A DNA stretch of 64,000 bases from Geobacillus genomosp. 3 (GCF_000445995.2 NC_022080.4:318001-382000); one strand, 5' to 3'; positions 55,254 through 64,000 are shown, numbered from the stretch's first letter. Notes: generated from the letters alone by a model not told the origin. Made by a program: numbers and translations.

Positions 55254-56411
55254 TCAGACTGTTTTCGTCGCTGACGGCTCGCGTTTGCGCCAGGCAAGAA
55301 AGAGAAAAGCGGCAAGCGACAGCGCCATGGCCACGATAAACGGCGCCTTCGCCGAAACGGCGTGGCCGATGACGCCCGACAGCACGGGAGCGATGGCGGC
55401 GCCCATCCAACGGACAAAATTGTACATGCCGGAGGTGACTCCGCGTTCGTACGGCGACGTTTCCATCACATAGCTTGTAAACAGCGCGTTGTTTAATCCA
55501 GAGATGAGCCCTGATAAAATAATGAGGGCGGTCATGAGCCACGTTTGTTCAACGGCGGCCAACAGCAGCAACAGCACGGCAAACAGCAGCAAGCTGTATG
55601 GCAACACTTGCTTTGGTTCATATTTTTTCTCGAGCTGATGGGCCAACACCGCCGAGCCGTAAGCAAGGCAAAGCCCCCAGCCGAAGAAAACGAGGCCGAT
55701 TTGGATGGCCGACAGTCCAATGATCAAAGGCGAGTATGCCAAGACGACAAAAAAGCCGTAATAGTAAAGCATGCTGCCGACCGCCCCTTTTAAAAACGGC
55801 GGGAACGAAAGCAAGCGCCGCATTTCTTGCAGGCCGACCGCTTTTTTCGGTTTTCCTTTGTTCGGATCATAGACGAAAAAGGTGACGAGCAAAAAGGCGA
55901 TGAAAATCAAGATGCTCGTGCCGATAAACGGGTAGCGCCATGAATGTTGGCCAAGCAGCCCGCCGACGAGCGGTCCGCCGGCCATGCCGAGGCCGATGGC
56001 TGCCTCATACAAGCCGACGGCGGTGCTTGCCTGCGGCGTTAAGGCGATGAGCAGCGTCATGGCCGTCGCGAAAAACGTCGCATTGCCCAATCCCCAGCCG
56101 GCGCGGAACATCGACAGCTGCGGAATAGTAGAGGCAAAGCCGCACAACAATGAAAAAATCGTAACGAGGCCGAGCCCGATCACCATCATTTGTTTATCGC
56201 CGACACGGCTGACAACAAGCCCGACCGGAATCATCATCACCGCCATCGTCAAAATGTAGGCGGTAAACAACATTTCCACTTGCCAATGGGTGGCGCCGAT
56301 GCTTTCGGCGATGACCGGCAAAATCGGGTCAACAACCCCGATGCCCATGAACGCCAAAAAGGCGGCGGCGACGGTAATCCACCGCGCCCTTGTTTGTCTT
56401 CCTTCCTCCAC
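55254..56411 (-). CDS. MFS drug-efflux-type transporter
   Basis: A 385-residue DHA1-type major facilitator with 12 helices. It has FMGIGVVDPILPVIAESIGA in the first helix, the motif-A loop VVSRVGDKQMM, and the antiporter motif C region AIGLGMAGGPLVGGLLGQ. The start is GTG 56411 with AGGAGAGAAGAATA before it. The GTG shares a base with the MerR stop (TAGTG), so translation is coupled. The substrate is probably a hydrophobic compound sensed by the MerR protein. Confidence 0.87.
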   Translation of the reverse strand: MEEGRQTRARWITVAAAFLAFMGIGVVDPILPVIAESIGATHWQVEMLFTAYILTMAVMMIPVGLVVSRVGDKQMMVIGLGLVTIFSLLCGFASTIPQLSMFRAGWGLGNATFFATAMTLLIALTPQASTAVGLYEAAIGLGMAGGPLVGGLLGQHSWRYPFIGTSILIFIAFLLVTFFVYDPNKGKPKKAVGLQEMRRLLSFPPFLKGAVGSMLYYYGFFVVLAYSPLIIGLSAIQIGLVFFGWGLCLAYGSAVLAHQLEKKYEPKQVLPYSLLLFAVLLLLLAAVEQTWLMTALIILSGLISGLNNALFTSYVMETSPYERGVTSGMYNFVRWMGAAIAPVLSGVIGHAVSAKAPFIVAMALSLAAFLFLAWRKREPSATKTV

Positions 56412-56839
56412 TATTCTTCTCTCCTCTCTTGCAAGATGGCGTCTATTCGTTTGGCCATTTGTTCCAACTCTTGTTTAAATGCCATCATTTTCTCCATTTT
56501 GTCATCAAGCATGGAGATTTGTCGGTGCAGCCCGGCGGCCATTTGTTCGAGCTCGCGCCGCTGTTCGCTGCCGGCGGCGGCGTGGCGATATTCTTCCCGA
56601 TGGGTCTTGATTTTTTCCTTCAACGCCAAAAAGTGCTGCAGCTCTTGAAGCGAAAAACCGAGCACTTCACGGGCGGCGACAATATTTTTCAACTGTTCGA
56701 TGTCGTCGGCTGTATACAGGCGCGTGCCGCCTTCGCTGCGCGCCGGCGGTTTGATCAGACCGATCTCCTCGTAATAGCGGATCGTCCGTTTTGTTAAGCC
56801 GGTTGCTTTGGCGACGTCATCGATCTTGAATCGTTCCAT
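56411..56839 (-). CDS. MerR-family transcriptional regulator
   Basis: A 142-residue MerR-type activator. The winged helix-turn-helix reads FKIDDVAKATGLTKRTIRYY, followed by EEIGLIKPPARSEGGTRLYT. A long dimerisation coiled coil fills the C-terminal half, and there are no cysteines for metal binding. It heads a two-gene operon with the MFS transporter and probably binds the dyad in its own promoter (56881-56908), switching the pair on when it binds a drug-like ligand. Confidence 0.9.
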   Translation of the reverse strand: MERFKIDDVAKATGLTKRTIRYYEEIGLIKPPARSEGGTRLYTADDIEQLKNIVAAREVLGFSLQELQHFLALKEKIKTHREEYRHAAAGSEQRRELEQMAAGLHRQISMLDDKMEKMMAFKQELEQMAKRIDAILQERREE

Positions 56840-56880
56840 TCGGGGCCCCTCGCTTTACCGTGATCACGATCGTTTTCACA

Positions 56881-56916
56881 AATATAACATTAACGTGAAC
56901 GTTATATTTTTGTCAA
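56881..56916 (-). promoter_or_regulatory. MerR-type promoter and operator
   Basis: Minus strand: TTGACA (56916-56911), an 18-base spacer, and TAATGT (56892-56887). AATATAAC (56881-56888) and GTTATATT (56901-56908) form an 8-bp dyad over the -10 box and part of the spacer, with a 12-base centre. Confidence 0.65.
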
Positions 56917-57006
56917 TAGGCATTTGGAATGGAATGGAAAAATACATGACAGAAAAAAACGGATGACCCGGCAAAGTGCGGAACATCCGTTGGGGGTAAG
57001 AAGAAG

Positions 57007-57489
57007 TCAAAAATCGGTTTTTGCTTTTTTGGCGGCGAGCGCTTCTTTCACCGCCGCTTCGATTTCTTGATAGCTTGTGCAGCGGCAAATGTTCGACTCG
57101 AGCCATTCTTGAATCGTCGCATCATCGGCGTCCGGATGCCGCTCAATGAGCGCGTGGGCGTTCATAATAAAGCCCGGCGTGCAATAGCCGCATTGAAAGG
57201 CGAAGTGGCGGACGAAGGCGTGCTGGATGGGCGCCCTGTTAAGCCCTTCAACAGTCGTGATTTGTTTGCCGACCGTTTCGATGGCCAGCATCATGCACGA
57301 TTTGACCGGCGTGCCGTCGACTAGGACGGTGCAGGCGCCGCAATCGCCGTTTAAACAGCCCGGTTTGGCGCCGGTCAGGCCAAGCCCGCCGCGCAGGACA
57401 AACAACAGTGTGTCAGCGTGACGGGCGGCGACCGTCCGTTGTTCCCCGTTAACGTGCAGCACGAGCTCCCGCTTGGCCGTTTCTTCCAT
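57007..57489 (-). CDS. 2Fe-2S subunit of a xanthine-dehydrogenase-type hydroxylase
   Basis: A 160-residue small subunit with two 2Fe-2S clusters. The plant-ferredoxin-like cluster is held by PGCLNGDCGACTVLVDG and SCMMLA. The second is in FQCGYCTPGFIMNAHALIER and NICRCTSYQEIEAAV. It carries electrons from the molybdenum to the FAD subunit. It is the last gene of the cluster, 21 bases after the FAD subunit gene. B. subtilis PucE has the same role. Confidence 0.93.
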   Translation of the reverse strand: MEETAKRELVLHVNGEQRTVAARHADTLLFVLRGGLGLTGAKPGCLNGDCGACTVLVDGTPVKSCMMLAIETVGKQITTVEGLNRAPIQHAFVRHFAFQCGYCTPGFIMNAHALIERHPDADDATIQEWLESNICRCTSYQEIEAAVKEALAAKKAKTDF

Positions 57490-57510
57490 GTCCGTGCGTT
57501 GACCTCCCGT

Positions 57511-58347
57511 CTACATAGTTTCCCCTAACTGACGAAGCGCGTCTTCAAGCAGCTGGGCGGCGACAAACAGCCGGTAGTCTGCCGAGCCTTCAATATCATG
57601 CAAAATCGGGCGCGGAAACGCGCTGATCGCCTCCTGAATCCGTTCGGCGATGGGGCGGCTCCGGTCGTTAAGATGCGCCTCGACTTCCGCAGAACGAAAC
57701 GGAAATGGGCAGACGCCGCTGAAGGCGGCGCGAATTGTTTCGCCGTTTTTCAGCGCCGCGATCGTGACGAGCGGGTAGCCGACTTCCCCTTGCTTGCGGC
57801 GCTTGCGATGGAAATGGGGCAGGGCGGCGGCGGTCCGGTCGACTTTGAGCTGGACGACAAATTCGCCGCGGCCGAGCCGGAGCTGCCGGTGAAACAACTC
57901 ATGGAAGCGGTGTTGCCGGACGCCATCCGAACCGGCGATGACGACATCCGCTTCGGCAACGAGCAGCGGCAGCACCGTTTCGCGGTAAAAAATTTGCCCG
58001 CAAATGTTGCCGCCAAGCGTAATTTGGTTGCGCGCCGTCCGGTCAGCGACTTCTTTGGCCGCTTTCGTCAGCAGCGGAAACGGGTTCGCTTCCTCGAGCT
58101 CGGTGAGCGACAGCGCCGCTCCGAGCACGAGCGAATCGCCGCTTATTTCAAGCGTCCGGCATTCGGGGATGTGTTTGACGTCAATGACGGCTGCAGTCGA
58201 GACGAGGCCGAAACGGGATAAGGTGATGATTTCCGTGCCGCCGCCGTAATAAAGCGGCCGTTTTCCTTCCTGCTCGAGCGCGGCAAACAACGCTGCGGCT
58301 TCGGCGATCGATGATGGCCGGTAGTAAGCAAAATCAAACGGAATCAT
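57511..58347 (-). CDS. FAD subunit of a xanthine-dehydrogenase-type hydroxylase
   Basis: A 278-residue FAD-binding subunit (CoxM/PucC-like). The FAD pocket is YYGGGTEIITLSRFGL, and TARNQITLGGNICGQIFYRE is the second FAD-contact region. The C-terminal part forms the CO_deh_flav_C domain. The start at 58347 is placed by AAAGGAGGTGGCC and gives MIPFDFAYYRP. It overlaps the large-subunit gene by 14 bases. Confidence 0.92.
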   Translation of the reverse strand: MIPFDFAYYRPSSIAEAAALFAALEQEGKRPLYYGGGTEIITLSRFGLVSTAAVIDVKHIPECRTLEISGDSLVLGAALSLTELEEANPFPLLTKAAKEVADRTARNQITLGGNICGQIFYRETVLPLLVAEADVVIAGSDGVRQHRFHELFHRQLRLGRGEFVVQLKVDRTAAALPHFHRKRRKQGEVGYPLVTIAALKNGETIRAAFSGVCPFPFRSAEVEAHLNDRSRPIAERIQEAISAFPRPILHDIEGSADYRLFVAAQLLEDALRQLGETM

Positions 58348-60661
58348 GGCCACCTCCTTTCTGCCTCCGCCAAATGAGCTCCGGCACAAGCGGCAGTTCA
58401 TTGAGCGGCACGCTGGCAGCGAGCGACAAAGCGTTGGCCAAAGCGGCGGGCATGCCGATCAAGCCGTGTTCGCCGATGCCGCGCGCACCGTAGGGGGCAT
58501 CGATTTGCGGCGTTTCGACAAACTCTACGATGTACTCCGGATGTTCGCCAAAGCGGATCGGCCGGTATGTGCGCAGCTGCGAGTTTAACACACGCTGTTC
58601 GTGGTCAAAAAGAAACCCTTCGCGGCTCGCAAAGCTGAGCCCCAAGCTCATCGCCCCCATCGCCTGGCCGAGCGCTGCTTTTGGGTTGAGCACTTTGCCG
58701 GCGTCAATGACCGCATACGCCTTCACAATGCGGTACGTGTAGTCGCGTCGGTTGAACTCCACTTCGACTCCTTCCGCGCAGACGCCCCATTCCGGCCCCG
58801 GCTTGCCGGCGCCGGTCTCGGGGTCGAGCGGGGTCAAGTGGCGCAAAATGTAATGGCCGCGCCCGATCACTTGCCCGCCGATGGCGTTGCCGTTCGGGAA
58901 CTTGTAGCCGTAGGCAATGTCTTTGACCGGGATGAAGATGGCCGGATCGTCGCGCAAAAAGACGCGTCCGAACCCGACTTCCAAATCGTCCGGCGCGGCC
59001 CGCAGCACGCAGGCGGCGATCTCTTTCAACTGGCGGATGGCGTCATCGGCGGCGGCGAGCGCCGCACGTCCGGCCATAAACGTCCCGCGGCTGGCGACCG
59101 TTTTCCAATGTTCCGGCGTCGTCTGCGTATCGATGTCCATTTTGACATGAACTTGATCGACATCCATCTTCAGCCGTTCGGCGACGATTTGCGCAAGCAC
59201 TGTTTTCGTGCCCGTGCCAATTTCGACGACGCCGGAGATGACGTTGACGCTGCCGTCGGAGTTAAACGTTAAGATGACGCCGGAGCTGGCGTCTGTATCG
59301 ATGGTGGACGTTTTCCAGCCGCCGCTGATGCCTTTTGCCCGTACGGTATAGGCGTCAAGTTCGATGCGCTGCCATTCGTCCCAGCGCATCAGCTCGCGCA
59401 GGCGGTCGAGGCAGGCGGCCATGTCGCCGACATTGCTTTTCGTGAGCCGCACTTGTGTTGGAGTCGTATGCCCTGGGCGAATGGTGTTTTTGCGCCGCAC
59501 TTCCCATGGGTCAAGTTGAAGCGCCTTCGCCAATTCATCAATGGCCCGTTCGATGGCAAATGCCTGCTCGCAATGGCCGAAACTGCGAAACGGCGTCGCG
59601 TACGGGCGGTTCGTATAGACGCAAAGCGAGTCGCAAACGACGTGTTCGACATGGTACGGGCCGGTGCAATCGACCGCGGCGGCGCGGCTCACATCGATCG
59701 CCTTGTCGGAATAGGCGCCGCCGTCAAATAGAAATACGATTTCCATCGCCTTCAAGAGACCGTCTTTCGTGGCACCGATTTTGACGGTCGCCTCAAGGCC
59801 GATATGGACGGGAGAGGTGACCATGTCGCATTCCCGGTTGTTCCAGACGCTCACTTTCCGGCCGCCGACCGCTTTTGAAGCAAGGTAGGCAAGCAGTTCC
59901 AACTGCACGGGGGCTTTCCCGCCGTAAGCGCCGCCGACAAGCGGCGTATGGACGATGACGTTGCCGGTTTCTTCGCCAAAGTACGTATGGAGCAGTTTTT
60001 TGATCATAAACGGCGACTGCGAAGAGGCGGAGATATGGATCGTGCCGTCCGGCCAAATTTCGGCGGTCGCGCAGCGCGTCTCCATGGCGGCATGGTCAGA
60101 CGGCGTGAACGATACGCTCGTTTCGATGACGACGTCGCTTTCAGCAAACCCTTGCTCAATATGGCCTTTGCGGATTTTCGTCCGATGGGCGACGTTCGTG
60201 CCGGGCTCCGGGTAGGTTGTTTTGTTTTTTTCATAACGTTCAAGATGTTCATGCAATAGCGGAGCGCCTTCTTTCAGCGCCTCGCGCGGCGAGCCGACCG
60301 CCGGAAGCGGCTCGTAGGCGACGCGGACGAGGCGGGCCGCCTGTTCAGCTTGGAAGAGCGTATCCGCGACGACGACAGCCACGACCTCTCCATAGTAGCG
60401 TACTTTGTTGAAAGCGATCGGCGGGCGGTCGCGCATATCTTCGCCGGTGAGCGGCAGCCCCTCGCCGGTCAGCACGGCGCGGACGCCGGGGGCGGCGAGC
60501 GCTTGGTGCGTTTCCACCGAGACGATGCGCGCATGGGCGTACGGGCTTGTCACCAAGGCGGCGTGAAGCATTCCTTGTTCTTTAAAATCGTTCGTATACT
60601 TTGCCCGGCCGGTCACCTTATCCCATGCTTCTTTGCGGATGATGCTTTTACCGACGGCCAC
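58334..60661 (-). CDS. molybdopterin subunit of a xanthine-dehydrogenase-type hydroxylase
   Basis: A 775-residue catalytic subunit of the xanthine oxidase family. The N-terminal GKSIIRKEAWDKVTGRAKYT, LVGGAYGGKAPVQLELLAYL, the ATPFRSFGHCEQAFAIERAI loop, and the catalytic Glu in GARGIGEHGLIGMP are visible. The start is GTG 60661, placed by AGGAGGGACACTCCC. It overlaps the MocA-like gene by 14 bases. It lacks the AYRCSFR signature of CO dehydrogenase. Purine hydroxylation is the usual role in Bacillus, but other N-heterocycles are possible. Confidence 0.92.
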   Translation of the reverse strand: MAVGKSIIRKEAWDKVTGRAKYTNDFKEQGMLHAALVTSPYAHARIVSVETHQALAAPGVRAVLTGEGLPLTGEDMRDRPPIAFNKVRYYGEVVAVVVADTLFQAEQAARLVRVAYEPLPAVGSPREALKEGAPLLHEHLERYEKNKTTYPEPGTNVAHRTKIRKGHIEQGFAESDVVIETSVSFTPSDHAAMETRCATAEIWPDGTIHISASSQSPFMIKKLLHTYFGEETGNVIVHTPLVGGAYGGKAPVQLELLAYLASKAVGGRKVSVWNNRECDMVTSPVHIGLEATVKIGATKDGLLKAMEIVFLFDGGAYSDKAIDVSRAAAVDCTGPYHVEHVVCDSLCVYTNRPYATPFRSFGHCEQAFAIERAIDELAKALQLDPWEVRRKNTIRPGHTTPTQVRLTKSNVGDMAACLDRLRELMRWDEWQRIELDAYTVRAKGISGGWKTSTIDTDASSGVILTFNSDGSVNVISGVVEIGTGTKTVLAQIVAERLKMDVDQVHVKMDIDTQTTPEHWKTVASRGTFMAGRAALAAADDAIRQLKEIAACVLRAAPDDLEVGFGRVFLRDDPAIFIPVKDIAYGYKFPNGNAIGGQVIGRGHYILRHLTPLDPETGAGKPGPEWGVCAEGVEVEFNRRDYTYRIVKAYAVIDAGKVLNPKAALGQAMGAMSLGLSFASREGFLFDHEQRVLNSQLRTYRPIRFGEHPEYIVEFVETPQIDAPYGARGIGEHGLIGMPAALANALSLAASVPLNELPLVPELIWRRQKGGGHDSV

Positions 60662-61286
60662 GGGAGTGTCCCTCCTTTTCTTCTCGATAGATGACGGCGC
60701 GCTCATAGTCGTCTTTTGTGTCGATGTCAATGCCGGTTGACTCATTGCCTTCGTACAAAAGGCCATGCCAGCGGGGGTCGCGAAAGAGCGTGCGCCCGCC
60801 TGCATCGCCGTCAAGCGCCAAGAGGGCGGGAAACATTTGGCTTCCAAAAATGACCGGGGGCATCGGCACACCGAAGCGGGAAAAGGCGGCGTAATCGGGA
60901 CGATGCCGGCGATAAAGGGCGGCAAGGACATCGAGCGTGTCCGGCGTCACAAACGGCTGATCGGCCAATAATACAGCGGCGGCGTCCGCTCCTTCCGCCA
61001 GCACTCGGCGCACGCCGCAGGCCAGTGAATGCGCCTGGCCGCGGCGATGGGCTGTACAGCGGACGAAGCGGCACGTTCGGTGCTTCCGAAGTTCATCTGG
61101 AAGCCAGGCGAGCGTATCGGCCGGGGGGATGACGACGATGACAGGCGCCAGACAGGAGCGAAGCGCCGCTTTCAGGCCGGCGGCGCCAAGCGTCTCCCCT
61201 CCCCACGGCAGGGCGCGTTTATCGGCCCCCATCCGCCGGCTTTGTCCGGCCGCTAAATAAATGGCGGCGATCGTGTCGGCCTTCAT
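60648..61286 (-). CDS. molybdenum cofactor cytidylyltransferase-like protein
   Basis: A 212-residue MobA/MocA-type nucleotidyltransferase. It has IAAIYLAAGQSRRMGADKRA at the N-terminus, AVLLADQPFVTPDTLDVLAA for metal binding, and STGIDIDTKDDYERAV near the end. It would convert the molybdenum cofactor to its CMP form before insertion into the hydroxylase. B. subtilis PucB is the analogue. It overlaps the XdhC gene by four bases. Confidence 0.88.
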   Translation of the reverse strand: MKADTIAAIYLAAGQSRRMGADKRALPWGGETLGAAGLKAALRSCLAPVIVVIPPADTLAWLPDELRKHRTCRFVRCTAHRRGQAHSLACGVRRVLAEGADAAAVLLADQPFVTPDTLDVLAALYRRHRPDYAAFSRFGVPMPPVIFGSQMFPALLALDGDAGGRTLFRDPRWHGLLYEGNESTGIDIDTKDDYERAVIYREEKEGHSRGRR

Positions 61287-62308
61287 CGGTCGGCCTCCGT
61301 TCCATGCCCGCGCAACACGCTGATCAGCTCGGCGGTGATGCTGATGGCGATTTCATGCGGGCTGCGCGCGCCGATGGACAGCCCAACCGGCGAACGGACA
61401 AACGGCGGGGCGGAGCCGGAAGGAAAGAGGCGGTCGGTGCGCCGCCGCGGGCCGAGCACGCCAAGGTAGGCGAGCGGTTTGTCAGCCAGCAACGAGACGA
61501 GTTCACGATCGCGTTCAAATTGGTGGGTCATCACGATGACAAAGTCGCGCTCATTCAAGCGAAGCGCCGGCACGGTTTCGTGCGGGAAGCCGACGACCCA
61601 TCTATCGGCGTCCGGCACGTGCGCCTTCTGACAAAACGCCGGCCGCCAGTCGCTGACGGTGACAGAAAACCCGGCCGCTTTCGCCGCCGCCGCCAGCGGC
61701 GGGGCGTCCGGCCCGGCGCCGAACATGACGAGGCGCGGCTTCGGCCAAAAGTGCTGAACGTAAAACTCCTCCCCATCCGCCTCATACGATCCATTCCATC
61801 CCCTGAAAAGCGGCGCATCGCGAAGCCACTCCGTCCATTCCGGCCTCGGCATCCGGCCGCTGCCAAAGCGCTCTCCGGTTTCGCTTTGGAAAAACGGCGG
61901 TTCGTGTCGGTTTGAAAGGCTGCGGGCCATCAGAACATGTTCGCCGCGGTCAAGAGCACGCTTGAGCGCCAGCCAGAGCGGTTTTGTCCCGTCCGTCACC
62001 GGCTCAAGCCAAACGCGGACGAGGCCGTTGCATCCGGCGCCCTGCCCCCACGTCAAATCGTCCTCATTCCGCAAATCAAACGACACCGCGGCTGCTTCGC
62101 GGCTCGCCAATGCGTCGCGGACGCAGGCCGCCACCGCTTCTTCCAGGCATCCGCCGCTCAGCAGCCCGACCGTTTCCCCGTTTGCGCCAATCCACATGCA
62201 TGTTCCTTCTTTTTGGTACGCGGATCCTTCCACATTGATGATCATGGCCAACACGCCATCGCCCGGCGCGGCGGCGATCGCTTCGAGCACAGCATGGTAA
62301 CTCTCCAT
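61283..62308 (-). CDS. xdhC: XdhC-family maturation factor
   Basis: A 341-residue XdhC/CoxI-type protein (PucA-like). The N-terminal part has INVEGSAYQKEGTCMWIGAN and GLLSGGCLEEAVAACVRDAL. A Rossmann domain (VMFGAGPDAPPLAAAAKAAG) follows, and GARSPHEIAISITAELISVL closes the protein. XdhC proteins bind and sulfurate the molybdenum cofactor for xanthine dehydrogenase. It directly precedes the MocA-like and structural genes. Confidence 0.93.
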   Translation of the reverse strand: MESYHAVLEAIAAAPGDGVLAMIINVEGSAYQKEGTCMWIGANGETVGLLSGGCLEEAVAACVRDALASREAAAVSFDLRNEDDLTWGQGAGCNGLVRVWLEPVTDGTKPLWLALKRALDRGEHVLMARSLSNRHEPPFFQSETGERFGSGRMPRPEWTEWLRDAPLFRGWNGSYEADGEEFYVQHFWPKPRLVMFGAGPDAPPLAAAAKAAGFSVTVSDWRPAFCQKAHVPDADRWVVGFPHETVPALRLNERDFVIVMTHQFERDRELVSLLADKPLAYLGVLGPRRRTDRLFPSGSAPPFVRSPVGLSIGARSPHEIAISITAELISVLRGHGTEADR

Positions 62309-62311
62309 GGC

Positions 62312-62773
62312 TCATCCTCCTTCCGCATGGCGCCAAAGGCGGCTGAGCTGTTGAAAGCGCGGCGGGACGATAAACAGGCTTTCATAGCGGCCGTAGATGG
62401 CGGCGACAGCCGGCACGAGCCGGACGAGTGCACGCGTGAGCGCTTGAAGCGGCGTGTCCGGATGGAATCGGCCGGCCGCTTTTAACATTTCATTCGTTTC
62501 CGTCATCGCTTCAGCGGCGCGGAACAGTACGCTGAGATGGTATTTCATCCGGCTGGGCTGAAGCGGGTCGGCAAGCAGGGCGGCGGTGTGCACGCCAAGT
62601 TCGTGCGCTAAGGCGTCAAGCCGGGCGAAAAGCGGATAAGTGGACGCTTTATCTTGCACGTACGGACGCAGCTCTTGTTTGAGCGCTTCGTTCGCTGCAT
62701 CTAGGTCGCGCAGCGGTTCACGCATTTGACTGACCGCTTCGGCGATGTTGCGCAACGGGTTAGACATGGGCAT
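62312..62773 (-). CDS. hypothetical helical protein in the molybdo-enzyme cluster
   Basis: A 153-residue, mainly helical, soluble protein (for example NIAEAVSQMREPLRDLDAAN and FARLDALAHELGVHTAALLA). I do not recognise the family; it could be a chaperone or small accessory subunit. The start is uncertain between ATGs at 62773, 62767 and 62782. It overlaps the end of the molybdopterin oxidoreductase gene and lies three bases before xdhC, so it is part of the operon. Confidence 0.6.
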   Translation of the reverse strand: MPMSNPLRNIAEAVSQMREPLRDLDAANEALKQELRPYVQDKASTYPLFARLDALAHELGVHTAALLADPLQPSRMKYHLSVLFRAAEAMTETNEMLKAAGRFHPDTPLQALTRALVRLVPAVAAIYGRYESLFIVPPRFQQLSRLWRHAEGG

Positions 62774-64000
62774 CACGCTCATTTCCAAGCCATTTTTCCA
62801 CTTTGCAAACGCCGTTTTTGAAATGCGGCTGCTTTGACACTTGATCCCATGTATCAAGCGTCAGTTCGTTCGCCGCTTCTTGCTCGAGCAGCGAGCCGTA
62901 ATGGAACGGGAGAAACACCATCCCTGGCAGCACTGAGTCGGTCAGGCGGGCGCGGACGATCGCTTCCCCGCGCCGGCTTGAGACGCGCACCCAATCGCCC
63001 GTGCGGATCTGCAAACGGGCGGCATCATCCGGATGGATTTCGGCATATCCGTTTGGCGCCGACATTTGCAAGAGCGGAGCCCGCCCCGTTTTCGTGCGCG
63101 TATGCCAATGAAAGACGTTGCGTCCGGTGTTGAGCCAAAACGGGTAGTCGCGGTCCGGCCATTCAAGCGGCGGCGACCAGTCGATTCCGTATAAAATGGC
63201 GCGCCCGTTGGCGCCAATGGCGGCGAACTCTTCACGCGTCCGCGCCCGTCCTGTCTGCATGTCGCGTCCGTATGATTCCGCTTCATCGACGCCGGTCGGA
63301 AACACGTTGTCGGTGTACAGCCGTTTTTTTCCTTCCGGGGATTGTTCGTTGCACGGCCATTGGATGCCGCCGAGCCGTTCTATTTTTTCGTACGTCATGC
63401 CGGACATGTCGCATGGGCGCCCTTTTGAGACGAGGCGCCACTCATGAAACGCTTCCTCCGGCGTCCGGTAGGCAATGAGCGGCCGGCCGCTTCGGTCGCG
63501 AAAGCCCATGCGCCGGGAAAACTCAATCAGCAGCTCCAAATCGGACGGCAAGCCGAACGGCGGGTCGACCGCCTTGCGGAGCACATTGACGCGCCGCTCT
63601 AAATTCGTCATCGTGCCTTCCTTTTCGCCCCATAAAGCGACCGGGAGGACGAGATCCGCCAATTCGGCTGTTTCGTTGAAAAACGGATCTTGAACGACAA
63701 GAAACACCCGTTTTAACAGTTCGATCACCCGCCGGCGGTTCGGCAGCGAGACGGCCGGATTGGTGGCGATCACCCAAAACAGCTGAATGCGCCCTTCTTC
63801 GATGAGGCGAAGCATTTCCATCACATGTGTCTGCGGGCCGACCGGCAGCGTTTCAACATCGACATTCCACAGATCGGCGATCTCTTGCAAATGCTTCGGG
63901 TTTTCATCGTTCCGATATCCGGGGTAAAAGCCAGCGCCGCCGACTTCACGGTTGGACATCGAACTCGGCTGGCCGGCGTGTTGAAACGGCCCCGATCCGG
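62760..64000 (-). CDS. molybdopterin oxidoreductase catalytic subunit, partial
   Basis: The C-terminal 413 codons of a larger enzyme whose 5' part lies beyond the window. The frame is open to the last base and reads GSGPFQHAGQPSSMSNREVG, the conserved segment of assimilatory nitrate reductases and formate-dehydrogenase-like proteins, followed by GGAGFYPGYRN. WVIATNPAVSLPN and ETAELADLVLPVALWGEKEG bind the cofactor. The C-terminal MoCo-binding beta barrel contains WLNTGRNVFHWHTRTKTGRA. It is probably the first visible gene of the operon leading into xdhC. The substrate cannot be decided from this part. Confidence 0.9.
   Translation of the reverse strand, partial: GSGPFQHAGQPSSMSNREVGGAGFYPGYRNDENPKHLQEIADLWNVDVETLPVGPQTHVMEMLRLIEEGRIQLFWVIATNPAVSLPNRRRVIELLKRVFLVVQDPFFNETAELADLVLPVALWGEKEGTMTNLERRVNVLRKAVDPPFGLPSDLELLIEFSRRMGFRDRSGRPLIAYRTPEEAFHEWRLVSKGRPCDMSGMTYEKIERLGGIQWPCNEQSPEGKKRLYTDNVFPTGVDEAESYGRDMQTGRARTREEFAAIGANGRAILYGIDWSPPLEWPDRDYPFWLNTGRNVFHWHTRTKTGRAPLLQMSAPNGYAEIHPDDAARLQIRTGDWVRVSSRRGEAIVRARLTDSVLPGMVFLPFHYGSLLEQEAANELTLDTWDQVSKQPHFKNGVCKVEKWLGNERDAHV

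Noticed and set aside
58334-60661. CO dehydrogenase large subunit
   Set aside because: The active-site AYRCSFR-type signature of aerobic CO dehydrogenase is not present, and the neighbours are XdhC- and MocA-like as in purine catabolism clusters.

Overview
The window looks like chromosome of a thermophilic, endospore-forming Firmicute, most likely Geobacillus or a close relative. The reasons are a GC-rich core with AT-rich mobile islands, strong AGGAGG ribosome binding sites with many GTG/TTG starts, Bacillus-type genes (yuaF-floT, dagK, rlmCD, ywnA, spo0M, sstT, thiC) and a LysDH-type lysine 6-dehydrogenase of the kind characterised from G. stearothermophilus. No rRNA, tRNA or CRISPR array was seen. 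The species call is inference; no database was searched.

Layout. 1-6.1 kb is a mobile-element island: an ISL3 element splitting a host gene, an IS110 element with a decayed transposase and a structured leader that could be a bridge RNA, and an intact-looking IS200/IS605 element (tnpA + tnpB). 6.1-12.6 kb holds small membrane proteins, an Rpn-type nuclease with a GMEK repeat tract, a yuaF-floT pair behind a near-perfect SigW promoter, dagK and rlmCD. 12.6-14 kb is a graveyard of Rpn, IS3 and tnpB remnants. 14-26.6 kb carries AlsT, a YwnA/YwnB-like regulator/reductase pair, a second RlmCD paralogue, a CC-motif protein/unknown/CstA operon, SstT, Spo0M, a Nudix hydrolase and a Gfo/Idh oxidoreductase.

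26.9-31.6 kb is a four-gene carbohydrate operon (NDP-sugar pyrophosphorylase, GT4, alpha/alpha-barrel protein, phosphohexomutase) of unknown product. 31.7-36 kb has a LuxR-type regulator followed by an orphan partner-switching module (kinase-like protein, STAS protein, PAS-PAS-PP2C phosphatase). 37.6-44 kb is a minus-strand NIS siderophore operon with a Fur box lying on its promoter. 44.2-45.4 kb is a decayed secreted peptidase. 45.6-49 kb has a chemoreceptor and a TPP-riboswitch-controlled thiC.

49.3-55.1 kb encodes four enzymes that together could take lysine through aminoadipate semialdehyde and 2-aminoadipate to 2-oxoadipate and onward by decarboxylation. 55.2-56.8 kb is a MerR/MFS efflux pair. 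57-64 kb is a minus-strand molybdo-enzyme cluster: a three-subunit xanthine-dehydrogenase-type hydroxylase, its MocA-like and XdhC-like maturation factors, an unknown small protein, and the C-terminal part of a molybdopterin oxidoreductase that runs off the window.

The best candidates for new biology are the lysine operon with its TPP enzyme, the sugar operon, the orphan partner-switching module, the unassigned folded element at 31616-31712 and the IS110 leader RNA.
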